From CAWDLX01 sp046728155 (lineage in GTDB: Bacteria; Actinomycetota; Actinomycetes; Mycobacteriales; Micromonosporaceae), in contig JBKPDY010000130.1 in the NCBI GenBank assembly GCA_046728155.1, positions 1 to 32,929 of the forward strand: a stretch of 32,929 nucleotides of DNA, in the 5' to 3' direction. Both the position numbers and the translations under genes were made by a program. Positions 1 through 7,033 of this stretch are shown here, piece by piece. The notes beneath the pieces are model-generated. The model searched no databases, was not told where the DNA came from, and worked only from the letters and a program-made list of their open reading frames with translations. Position 1 is the first letter of the stretch; each line of letters begins with the position of its first letter.

Positions 1-2153
1 CGGCCGATGAGACAGAGGTCGGCCCGGCCGGCGAGGATGATGGAGTTGACGTCGTCGTACGAGGAGATGATCCCGACGGCCATCGTCGCGATCCCGGTCT
101 CGTTGCGGATCCGGTCGGCGAACGGGGTCTGGTACGACCGGCCGAACACCGGGCGTTCGTCCACTGTGACCTGTCCGGTCGAGACGTCGACGATGTCGGC
201 ACCGGCGTCGGCAAAGGCCCTCGCGATCAGGACCGAGTCCTCGACGTCGATCCCACCCTCGCACCAGTCCGTGGCGGAGACGCGGACGCTCATCGGGCGT
301 CCCGGCGGCCACACGGCCCTCATCGCGGCGAAGACCTCCACTGGGAAGCGGAGCCGGTTGGCCAGCGATCCGCCGTACGCGTCGTCGCGACGATTGGTCA
401 ACGGTGAGATGAACGACGAGAGCAAGTAGCCGTGCGCGCAGTGCAGTTCAAGCAGATCGAAGCCGGCGTGCGCCGCCCGCACGGCAGCGTCGACGAACTG
501 ACTGCGGATCTCAGCCAGGTCCACGGCGGCCAGCTCGCGCGGCACCTGGTTGACGCCGGCGCGGTACGGCAGCGGCGACGGCCCGACGACCGGCCAGTTG
601 CCCTCGGGCAGAGGTAGGTCCATCCCCTCCCACATCAACCGGGTGGAGCCCTTGCGGCCGGAGTGCCCGAGCTGGATCCCGATCTTCGCGGTCGACTCGA
701 TGTGCACGAAGTCGACGATCCGGCGCCACGCGTCGGCATGCTCGTCGGTGTAGATGCCGGTGCAGCCCGGGGTGATCCGACCGGTCGAGGAGACACAGAC
801 CATCTCGGTCATCACCAGACCGGCGCCGCCCAGCGCCTTGCCGCCGAGGTGGACGAGGTGGAAGTCGTTGGGCATGCCGTCGCGCGCCCGGTACATATCC
901 ATCGGGGAGACCACGACCCGGTTGGACAACTCCAGCTCTCGTACCCGAAACGGCTGGAACATCGGGGGCCTGATCTCCCCGGACCCATGACCGACCTTTG
1001 CGGTATGGTCGGCGAACCATTTGTCCACAGAGGACACAAACTCGGGGTCGCGCGAGCGCAGGTTCTCGTACGTGACCCGGCGGCTGCGGGTCATGATGTT
1101 GAACGCGAACTGCTCCGGGTCCTGGCCCAGGTACTGGCCGAGGTTCTCGAACCATTCCAGGCTCGCCTGCGCCGCCCGTTGGGTGGAGACGACCACCGGC
1201 TTGCGCTCGTTCTCGTACGCCGCCAGGGCGCTGGGCAGGTCGGACTGTTCGTGCAGGCATGCCGCGAGCGCCAAGGCGTCCTCCATCGCGAGCTTCGTAC
1301 CCGAGCCGATCGAGAAATGAGCCGTGTGCGCCGCGTCGCCCAGCATGACCACGTTCCGGTGGCGCCAGGTCTCGTTGCGGACCGTAGTGAAGCTCACCCA
1401 CTTCGAGTTGTTCGCCATCACCTCGTAGCCGTCGAGGAGGTCGGCGAAGAGCTCACGCACGCGCCCTATCGACTCCCAATCGGACTCGCCGGGGAGCAGC
1501 GCGGGGTCGGCGAAGCCGGCCGCCGCCCATACCGACGAGTTCATCTCGACAATGAAGGTGCTCCCGGTCGCGTCGTATGGGTAGGCGTGGATCTGCATCA
1601 CGCCGTACGGAGTCGAGCGGATGTCGAACGTGAACGCGTCGAAAACCCGGGTGGTGCCGAGCCACATGTACTTGCACCGGCGTACGTCGAGAGTCGGCCG
1701 GAAGGTGTCGGCGTAGCGGGCACGCACAGCCGAGTTCAGCCCGTCGGCGGCGACGACGAGATCGTACGACGCGGCGAGATCGTCCACAGTGGGCGCCGGT
1801 GTGCTGAAATGCAGCGTTACGCGCGCCTCCCGGCACCGCTCGTGCAGCAGCTCCAGCAGCCGGCGCCGGCTCATCGCGGCGAACCCGTGGCCGCCACTGG
1901 TCAGCACTTCGCCACGGTAATGGACGTCGATGTCGTCCCAGCGCGCAAACTCACGCTCCATGTGCGCGTAGAGAACGGGATCCGCATGCTCGATCCCGCC
2001 GAGCGTCTCGTCGGAGAAGACGACTCCGAAGCCGAACGTGTCGTCGGCGGCGTTGCGCTCCCACACAGTGATCTGATCGGACGGGCGCAACTGCTTGGCC
2101 AGGACTGCGAAGTACAGTCCGCCGGGCCCGCCGCCGATCACCGCGATGCGCAC
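1..2153 (-). CDS. Bifunctional aryl-CoA flavin monooxygenase / old-yellow-enzyme reductase (2-aminobenzoyl-CoA or salicylyl-CoA type), partial
   Basis: The reading frame is open from a GTG at 2153 to the window edge (717 codons), so the C-terminus is missing. The N-terminal ~385 residues are a single-component FAD monooxygenase: a GGGPGG dinucleotide fold within the first 15 residues, a DG motif (AADGLNSAVR), and GDAAHTAHFSIGSG near residue 270. From about residue 390 the protein becomes an old-yellow-enzyme FMN barrel, including HLGGKALGGAGLVMTEM and CAHGYLLSSFISPLTNRR. This fusion is characteristic of 2-aminobenzoyl-CoA monooxygenase/reductase (Azoarcus-type anthranilate pathway) and of proteins annotated as salicylyl-CoA 5-hydroxylase/oxidoreductase. 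They hydroxylate, and in the fused form reduce, an aromatic CoA thioester in the cytosol. The start lies 4 bp after the stop of the ligase gene, so the two are almost certainly co-translated. Substrate choice between anthranilate and salicylate is inference. Confidence 0.9.
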   Translation of the reverse strand, partial: MRIAVIGGGPGGLYFAVLAKQLRPSDQITVWERNAADDTFGFGVVFSDETLGGIEHADPVLYAHMEREFARWDDIDVHYRGEVLTSGGHGFAAMSRRRLLELLHERCREARVTLHFSTPAPTVDDLAASYDLVVAADGLNSAVRARYADTFRPTLDVRRCKYMWLGTTRVFDAFTFDIRSTPYGVMQIHAYPYDATGSTFIVEMNSSVWAAAGFADPALLPGESDWESIGRVRELFADLLDGYEVMANNSKWVSFTTVRNETWRHRNVVMLGDAAHTAHFSIGSGTKLAMEDALALAACLHEQSDLPSALAAYENERKPVVVSTQRAAQASLEWFENLGQYLGQDPEQFAFNIMTRSRRVTYENLRSRDPEFVSSVDKWFADHTAKVGHGSGEIRPPMFQPFRVRELELSNRVVVSPMDMYRARDGMPNDFHLVHLGGKALGGAGLVMTEMVCVSSTGRITPGCTGIYTDEHADAWRRIVDFVHIESTAKIGIQLGHSGRKGSTRLMWEGMDLPLPEGNWPVVGPSPLPYRAGVNQVPRELAAVDLAEIRSQFVDAAVRAAHAGFDLLELHCAHGYLLSSFISPLTNRRDDAYGGSLANRLRFPVEVFAAMRAVWPPGRPMSVRVSATDWCEGGIDVEDSVLIARAFADAGADIVDVSTGQVTVDERPVFGRSYQTPFADRIRNETGIATMAVGIISSYDDVNSIILAGRADLCLIG

Positions 2154-2157
2154 AGGA

Positions 2158-3789
2158 TCAGGCCTTCTCGCGCAGCACGAAGCGCTGCACCTTGCCGGTG
2201 CTGGTACGGGGCAGCTCGGCGACGAACTCGATCGCCCGCGGGTGCTTGTACGGCGCTATGCGGTTCTTGACAAACTCCGTCAACCGCTCGGCCTGTACAT
2301 CGTCCGCGGTGATGCCTTCCCGCAGTACCACGAAGGCCTTCACGATGTGGCCGCGTGCCTCGTCCGCAACCCCGACGACACAGCACTCCAGCACGTCCTC
2401 GTGGGCGATGAGCGCCTCCTCGACCTCCGGGCCCGCGATGTTGTAGCCGGACGAGATGATCATGTCGTCGTTACGGGCCTGGTAGAAGAAGTAGCCGTCG
2501 GCGTCCTGGACGAACGTGTCACCGGTGAGGTTCCAGCCGTTCTGGACGTACGTGCTCTGCCGCGGATCGTTGAGGTAGCGGCAGCCGGTCGGACCTTTGA
2601 CGGCGAGCCGGCCGAGGATTCCCGGTGGCACCGGGTTGCCGCGGTCGTCGAGGATCGCCGCCCGGTACCCCGGTACCGGACGCCCGGTCGCGCCGGGACG
2701 GATGTCGTCGTCGGCCGCCGCGATGAAAATGTGCAGCATCTCCGTCGAGCCGATGCCGTCGATGAGCTTGATCCCGGTCGCCTTGTGGAACGCGTGCCAG
2801 GTCGCCTCGGGCAGGTGTTCTCCAGCGGAGACGGCACGGCGAAGCGTGCGCAGCCCGGGTCCCTTGCCGGCGGCGAGCATGGCCCGGTACGCGGTGGGCG
2901 CGGTGAAGCAGATCGTGACGCCGTGCTCCGTGATGACGTCGGCCAACTGGTCGGGAGTCGCCTTCTCGACCAGCAGCGTGGATGCGCCCGCGCGCAACGG
3001 GAAGACCACGAGGCCACCCAGTCCGAAGGTGAACGCCAACGGCGGCGTACCGGTGACGATGTCGTCCGGCAACGGCTTGAGCAGGAAGGCAGAGAACGTG
3101 TCCGCGATGGCGAGCACGTCGCGGTGGAAGTGCATGGTCGCCTTGGGCCGTCCGGTTGTACCCGACGTGAAGGCGAGCAGGGCGACGTCGTCGGCCGCGG
3201 TCCCCACGGCCGTGAAGTCGCCCGGCGCCGACGCCGTACGGGCAACCAGATCATCCGATGTGGAGCCGCCGTACGGGACGACCGGTGCCCCGGGGATCCC
3301 GGTGCGAAGGTCGTCAAGGAAGCGATGGTCACACAACGACAGGTCGATGTGGGCGATCTCGTCGACCGTGGCCAGCTCGCCCGGACGCAGCAGCGGCATG
3401 GTGGCGACCGCGACGCCGCCGGCCTTGAGCACGGCCAGCCAGCACGCGACGAGCCACGGGTTGTTCGGCCCCCGCAGCAGAACCCGGTTGCCGGGCACGA
3501 GGTGGAGGTCGTCGACCAGGACCCGGGCGATCTGGTTGGTTCGGGCGAGCACTTCGCCGTAGCTCCACGGTTCCCCCGTGGGCGTGCGCAGACACGGTCG
3601 GTCCGGCCCCAGCCGGTTCGCCACCGCGTCGAGCAGCTCCACCGCGCAGTTGAGGCGGTCGGGGTAGCGCAGCTCGGGCGGATCGAAGAGAAAGTCGGGC
3701 CATTCCTCGGCCGGCGGGAGGTTGTCCCGGCAGAACGTGTCGAGGTGGGCCGATGGATTGAGCCTCAGGTCATGCCGCTCCACCGTCAT
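2158..3789 (-). CDS. Aryl-CoA ligase (2-aminobenzoate/salicylate/benzoate-CoA ligase family)
   Basis: 543 residues, the usual length for benzoate-CoA ligase-like acyl-adenylate enzymes. Visible motifs are the phosphate-binding loop TSGTTGRPK at residues 208-216, an IGSTEM adenine-site motif near 345, TGDTFVQDADGYFFYQAR followed by DDMIISSGYNI around 425-455, and the C-terminal STGKVQR loop with the probable adenylation lysine at 533. It should activate the aromatic acid as its CoA thioester, which the downstream monooxygenase/reductase then uses. It is the first gene of a minus-strand operon and is divergent from the PaaX-type repressor. A CATACT -10-like element (3801-3796) ends 6 bases before the ATG, pointing to a leaderless mRNA. 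Anthranilate is a good guess from the neighbouring fusion enzyme, but the binding pocket cannot be read reliably by eye. Confidence 0.88.
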   Translation of the reverse strand: MTVERHDLRLNPSAHLDTFCRDNLPPAEEWPDFLFDPPELRYPDRLNCAVELLDAVANRLGPDRPCLRTPTGEPWSYGEVLARTNQIARVLVDDLHLVPGNRVLLRGPNNPWLVACWLAVLKAGGVAVATMPLLRPGELATVDEIAHIDLSLCDHRFLDDLRTGIPGAPVVPYGGSTSDDLVARTASAPGDFTAVGTAADDVALLAFTSGTTGRPKATMHFHRDVLAIADTFSAFLLKPLPDDIVTGTPPLAFTFGLGGLVVFPLRAGASTLLVEKATPDQLADVITEHGVTICFTAPTAYRAMLAAGKGPGLRTLRRAVSAGEHLPEATWHAFHKATGIKLIDGIGSTEMLHIFIAAADDDIRPGATGRPVPGYRAAILDDRGNPVPPGILGRLAVKGPTGCRYLNDPRQSTYVQNGWNLTGDTFVQDADGYFFYQARNDDMIISSGYNIAGPEVEEALIAHEDVLECCVVGVADEARGHIVKAFVVLREGITADDVQAERLTEFVKNRIAPYKHPRAIEFVAELPRTSTGKVQRFVLREKA

Positions 3790-3816
3790 GACTTCAGTAT
3801 GCTCTTCACATGACGG
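3783..3816. promoter_or_regulatory. Divergent promoter region with dyad covering both start codons
   Basis: An 8-bp inverted repeat, CCGTCATG (3783-3790) and CATGACGG (3809-3816), embraces the 20-bp space between the ligase and paaX-like genes. Inside it, AGTATGCT supplies overlapping -10 elements on both strands: TATGCT at 3798-3803 rightward and CATACT at 3801-3796 leftward. Each lies 6 bases from its ATG, which fits leaderless transcripts. A repressor bound here would block both genes. The dyad partly reflects both proteins starting Met-Thr, so its operator role is an inference. Confidence 0.5.
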
Positions 3817-4652
3817 CAGTCAACAATTCGCGACAGGACTCCGCCAAGCCCCGCGCGCTCATCGTCACCGTGTATGGCCTGTACGCCCGCGAGGTCGGGG
3901 GCTGGCTCAGCGTGGCGTGCCTGATCCGGCTGATGACCGAGCTGGGCGTCGACGAGCGGGCCGTGCGGTCGTCGATCTCGCGCCTCAAGCGCCGCGGCAT
4001 CCTCGTTTCCGAACGGATCGAGGGCGTGGCGGGTTACGGCCTCTCGGCGCAGGCCCGGACCATCCTCGACGAGGGCGACCGGCGCATCTTCTCCCGGCGG
4101 CGCGCGACGCTTGCTGACGGCTGGGTTCTCGCTGTGTTCAGCGTGCCGGAACCCGAACGCGACAAACGCCATCAATTGCGCTCCCGGCTCGCCTGGCTCG
4201 GTTTCGGTACGGTTACCGCCGGCGTGTGGATCGCGCCGTCACATCTGTACGAGGAGGCCCACGATGTCCTGTGGCGGCAGGGACTGTCGTCCTATGTGGA
4301 CCTCTTCCATGCCGACCACCTGGCGTTCGGCGACATGTCGGTCCACACGCGACAGTGGTGGGACCTGGATCGGCTGGCCCATCTGTATACCGCTTTCCTC
4401 GATCGGCACCGCCCGGTGCTCCGCCGCTACCGGCGCCTGCGGGAGGTGGACGAGCGGCACGCCTTCGCGGACTACGTGACGGCGTTGACCGACTGGCGCC
4501 GACTGCCCTACTCCGATCCCGGGCTCGCCGCCGAGGTGCTCCCCCGGGGCTGGATCGGTGTTCGTGCGGCCGATACGTTCTTCGAACTGCGCGAGCGACT
4601 GGCGCCCGCGGCGCACCGCTTCGCGGAAACGGCGCGGGGTGGGTCAAGCTGA
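3810..4652 (+). CDS. PaaX family transcriptional regulator
   Basis: 280 residues, the normal length for PaaX-like GntR-related repressors. The N-terminal winged helix is visible in LVTVYGLYAREVGGWLSV... and VDERAVRSSISRLKRRGIL (about residues 15-70). It is followed by the family region GWVLAVFSVPE..RDKRHQLRSRLAWLGFGTVTAGVWIAP near 105-150. Family members repress aromatic degradation genes and are released by the aryl-CoA intermediate. Here it diverges from the aryl-CoA ligase, so it most likely senses the CoA thioester made by that ligase and controls the operon and itself. It runs convergently into the RidA gene, 15 bp apart, with no clear terminator between them. Confidence 0.9.
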   Translation: MTAVNNSRQDSAKPRALIVTVYGLYAREVGGWLSVACLIRLMTELGVDERAVRSSISRLKRRGILVSERIEGVAGYGLSAQARTILDEGDRRIFSRRRATLADGWVLAVFSVPEPERDKRHQLRSRLAWLGFGTVTAGVWIAPSHLYEEAHDVLWRQGLSSYVDLFHADHLAFGDMSVHTRQWWDLDRLAHLYTAFLDRHRPVLRRYRRLREVDERHAFADYVTALTDWRRLPYSDPGLAAEVLPRGWIGVRAADTFFELRERLAPAAHRFAETARGGSS

Positions 4653-4667
4653 TCGCGGTGGGGCTCG

Positions 4668-5066
4668 TCAACCTGTCCGCACCGCGAGGCCCTGCACCTC
4701 GACCAACGCCTCCCGGTCCCACAATCGCGACACCTCGACCGCGGCCATCGCCGGGTACTCCCGGCCGACCAGTCGACGCCACACTGCGCCGATCTCTGCG
4801 ACGTGGGCTCGATAATCCTCCATATCGGTGACGTAGACGGTCAGGCTCGCCAACTGTTGCGGTACTCCACCCGCGGCGTTCAGGGCCTCGAGCAGATTGG
4901 ACAGTGCCCGCTCGAACTGGTCCACGACGTTCGCCCCAACAACGCGGCCGTCCGTGTCCAGGGCGGTCTGGCCGGCCAGGAATACGATCGTGCCGGTACC
5001 GACGACAGCGTGTGAGAACCCGCTGGGACGGGCCAGCGTCTTCGGGTTCGCGCGTTCAAGGCTCAT
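4668..5066 (-). CDS. RidA/YjgF family protein lacking the archetypal arginine
   Basis: 132 residues, typical of the trimeric RidA fold. Recognisable are FLAGQTALDTDGRVVG (29-44), FERALSNLLEALNAAGG, LTVYVTDMEDY and the C-terminal block YPAMAAVEVSRL...ALVEVQGLAV. In archetypal RidA enamine/imine deaminases the corresponding blocks read PARSCVEV and IEIEAIA. Here the substrate-binding arginine is replaced by Met107 and the downstream glutamate by Gln125. It is therefore unlikely to be a general 2-aminoacrylate deaminase. Because it sits beside an aryl-CoA monooxygenase/reductase, it may hydrolyse an enamine or imine ring intermediate or act as a binding protein. That role is inference. It lies 18 bp downstream of the dimethylarginine-hydrolase-like gene and is probably co-transcribed with it. 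Confidence 0.87.
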   Translation of the reverse strand: MSLERANPKTLARPSGFSHAVVGTGTIVFLAGQTALDTDGRVVGANVVDQFERALSNLLEALNAAGGVPQQLASLTVYVTDMEDYRAHVAEIGAVWRRLVGREYPAMAAVEVSRLWDREALVEVQGLAVRTG

Positions 5067-5084
5067 CCGAGCTCCACGCCCAGA

Positions 5085-5864
5085 TCATGCCCGATCTGGG
5101 ATGAGCACGCTCAGGCACGTGACGCAGCCCTCGAGCTTCTCGAACTCCCCGATGTCGACGACGACAGGGTGAAGGCCGCTGCCGGCCAGGAGGTCAGCCG
5201 TTCGCGGAGCCGACGCCGCGATCAGGACGTCCGGGCCGCCGAGCGGTACGACGTGCGTCCCCGTCTCTTCCGGTACCGGACGTACGGCCGGAAACGGTGC
5301 CGAGTCGATCTGCTCACCCCAGGTCAGGACCGTACCGTCGGGCAGCGCCGTGACCGCGGACTTCAGGTGAAGTACCCGCTGCACCGGTACCACCACGACG
5401 TTTCTGCCCACTGTGGATAAGATCGCGGCAAGCTGGCGGATGCCCTCGGAGTTGGTCCGGCTGCCGTGACCCACGTACACGGTCGGACCGATCCGCAGCA
5501 CGTCTCCCCCGTCGAGGGTTCCCGGCGGCTCGATCCGGGCGAGGGCCAGTCCGAGGTGGGTGGCCGCCTCGGCCGCCCCCGTCGTCTCCGCCCGCCGCGG
5601 GGGCGCTCCGGGACGGGTCACCACCGCCAGTCGGTCGCACACCACCAGGGTGTCCTCGACGAATACGGCGTCGGGGCAGTCATCGGCCGGCGCCACCTCG
5701 CGAGGCTCCCAGCCGTGCTCGGCCAATGCTTCGACGTATGCCTGGTGCTGCGACCGGGCGCGATCGAGGTCCACCCGGGATCTCTCGATGTGCGTGACGA
5801 TGCCCTCGGACAGCCGCGGTCCGGGCTGGCGCACCAATGCGATTCCCGCGGTGTCTGATCTCAT
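5085..5864 (-). CDS. Dimethylarginine dimethylaminohydrolase-like amidinotransferase-fold enzyme
   Basis: 259 residues, matching bacterial DDAH length. The guanidine-modifying fold is shown by CPDAVFVEDT (63-72, substrate carboxylates), GTLDGGDVL (115-123), the catalytic histidine in LHLKS (His166) and the catalytic cysteine in GCVTCLSVL (Cys250; Cys247 is an additional cysteine). The family hydrolyses Nω-methylated arginines to citrulline plus methylamines, using a covalent Cys thiouronium intermediate. It is cytosolic with no signal peptide. It appears to head a two-gene minus-strand unit with the RidA-like gene. No citrulline or arginine metabolic gene is adjacent, so the physiological substrate is unresolved. 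A related guanidino substrate is possible. Confidence 0.88.
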   Translation of the reverse strand: MRSDTAGIALVRQPGPRLSEGIVTHIERSRVDLDRARSQHQAYVEALAEHGWEPREVAPADDCPDAVFVEDTLVVCDRLAVVTRPGAPPRRAETTGAAEAATHLGLALARIEPPGTLDGGDVLRIGPTVYVGHGSRTNSEGIRQLAAILSTVGRNVVVVPVQRVLHLKSAVTALPDGTVLTWGEQIDSAPFPAVRPVPEETGTHVVPLGGPDVLIAASAPRTADLLAGSGLHPVVVDIGEFEKLEGCVTCLSVLIPDRA

Positions 5865-5876
5865 CGGCCGCCTACA

Positions 5877-6135
5877 CTACGACGAGCCTCGTGGATCACG
5901 GCAGGACGTTGGTTCGGGTGTCGAGCCTTCTTCGGAGCGTAGGGAATCAACGATCTCGCCGAGGAGAAACTGGACCTTGGGAGCCAGCTGCCTGCCCCGG
6001 TATTCGCTTTCGACAAGATCGAGGCCTTCTTCCAACGTAGTGAATCCTAATTTCCGATAGAGCTCAGCGAGCCAACTCGTCGCTCAGATCATCAAGAAGA
6101 GCACGGATCTCGTCCCGCCCCAGACCTACATTCAC
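5877..6135 (-). pseudogene. Internally deleted DUF6036/AbiEii-like nucleotidyltransferase
   Basis: A GTG at 6135 overlaps the stop of the upstream gene (GTGA). It opens a typical N-terminus, GRDEIRALLDDLSDELAR, which meets a TGA at 6066-6064. One base away, in another frame, the expected C-terminus resumes (ELYRKLGFTTLEEGLDLVE... then APKVQFLLGEIVDSL) and stops at 5877-5879. The middle, which should carry the GG-containing nucleotidyltransferase core (roughly 100 residues in this family), is absent. The gene is therefore a deletion remnant. In related actinobacterial loci this gene follows the same partner gene as here, in a toxin-antitoxin-like pair. That family assignment is from memory of the motifs. 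Confidence 0.7.
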
Positions 6136-6548
6136 ACTCGCTCCAAGGCTCCGCGTGTAATGAAGACGCCTCGGCGTCGAAATGGCAGCGGAGACTCCAC
6201 CAGCGGGCGAGGATGTAAACCGGTCAGGTCTGTGACGAACCACGGTATCGCCTCGCGGCGCGTGTCACAGGCCCACGCCGGAACCGTCCATCCATCACGC
6301 CGCGCCAGATATTCGGCCATTGCAGCGAAACCTGCGTCCACCCGTGCGTCGCCTGTCGGCGGTGGCACGTCGCGCCACATCGCTGCCGCAACGGCAACGC
6401 CATCGTGGCAAACGACGCTTGTGTAATCGTCGAGCATCTGCACGAGGCAAAACCGCCAGACCCTGGGCAGCGGCTCTCCGGCGTTGAGCATGCTTGACGC
6501 GGCAGCCGATGCGTCGCCGGCCGATCGGAACGAACTGGCAACGCTCAT
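6132..6548 (-). CDS. Small conserved protein, partner of the DUF6036-like nucleotidyltransferase
   Basis: I chose the ATG at 6548 (138 residues) rather than the in-frame ATG at 6572. A TACGAT -10-like element ends about 7 bases before it, consistent with a leaderless start. The frame is in fact open further upstream, to about 6693. The protein has no membrane segment. Its C-terminal half, DGWTVPAWACDTRREAIPWF then PRPLVESPLPFRRRGVFITR, resembles small actinobacterial proteins encoded just before DUF6036-type nucleotidyltransferases, where they look like an antitoxin or accessory subunit. The stop overlaps the GTG of the pseudogene by 4 bp, so the two were once translationally coupled. This member seems intact although its partner is destroyed. 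Biochemical function is unknown. Confidence 0.62.
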   Translation of the reverse strand: MSVASSFRSAGDASAAASSMLNAGEPLPRVWRFCLVQMLDDYTSVVCHDGVAVAAAMWRDVPPPTGDARVDAGFAAMAEYLARRDGWTVPAWACDTRREAIPWFVTDLTGLHPRPLVESPLPFRRRGVFITRGALERV

Positions 6549-6572
6549 GTCCAGTATCGTACTCCCGTACAT

Positions 6573-7021
6573 CGACGTAGAGTTCGCTCTCGCGTGCCGC
6601 AGCCGCAGAGCCTGTTGCAGTTCGGAAAATGTGGTGTCCCGAGGGTCTTTGCGAGATCGACGGCCTCGAGCATCGTCACCGGGTCGTTATTGTCGCATCT
6701 CACATCCCGGGATAGGCGATCGAAGATCGGTGTTCTCGCACCAGAAACGACGCGTGGCGATCTTTCTGATACCGTGACGCCGACCTTGCGGCCGATTCCC
6801 AGTATGTGGACGCGACTGACGGCCCGCGCTCCGCTGCCGGGGCTTTCCCGAGGGTGCTTTGGGTGCGCGGAGACGAGAATATGCAAGAGGCCGCCGCACG
6901 CTGCAGGTTGTTGCCCACATGAGGGCACAGGAATGACGCGACCGGCCCAGCTACGGAACCGACACGCCGCTTCCTTCTCATGGGCCGCGACGGGAGCCTG
7001 TTCTGGCCGCCCGAGGTCCAC
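6573..7021. other. Gene-poor stretch with decayed sequence
   Basis: No convincing gene is present. Short minus-strand frames are open but lack family signatures or credible starts. The central part (6695-6892) is one copy of the diverged repeat described separately. The right end carries the promoter of the acyl-CoA ligase gene. Confidence 0.5.
6695..6892 (+). repeat. Diverged interspersed repeat, copy A
   Basis: This segment aligns by eye with 15743-15932 over its whole length in the same orientation, at roughly 70-75% identity with a few small gaps. Shared landmarks include CGACGCGTGGC, CTTGCGG followed by CGATTCCCAG, and GAGGGTGC. On the minus strand both copies give related but interrupted peptides (ILGIGRKVGV here, ILGIDRKIAV in copy B), which suggests a decayed coding element such as an insertion-sequence relic. 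No terminal inverted repeats are obvious, and I do not recognise the element. Confidence 0.6.
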
Positions 7022-7033
7022 TACAGTGCCACC
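7022..7033 (+). promoter_or_regulatory. Leaderless -10 element of the acyl-CoA ligase gene
   Basis: TACAGT at 7022-7027 ends 6 bases before the ATG at 7034, and there is no ribosome-binding site. This is the usual arrangement for actinobacterial leaderless mRNA and supports the chosen start. Confidence 0.45.

Noticed and set aside
663..3813. Two long plus-strand open frames (535 and 572 codons) opposite the aromatic catabolic genes
   Set aside because: They are antisense shadows of the monooxygenase/reductase and the ligase. Their translations are Arg/Asp/Val/Gly-rich with no domain motifs, as is usual for high-GC DNA.
6545..7021. 158-codon minus-strand frame upstream of the acyl-CoA synthetase gene
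   Set aside because: It overlaps the promoter of the synthetase and the repeat copy, has no good start and matches nothing. It is more likely part of the decayed repeat.
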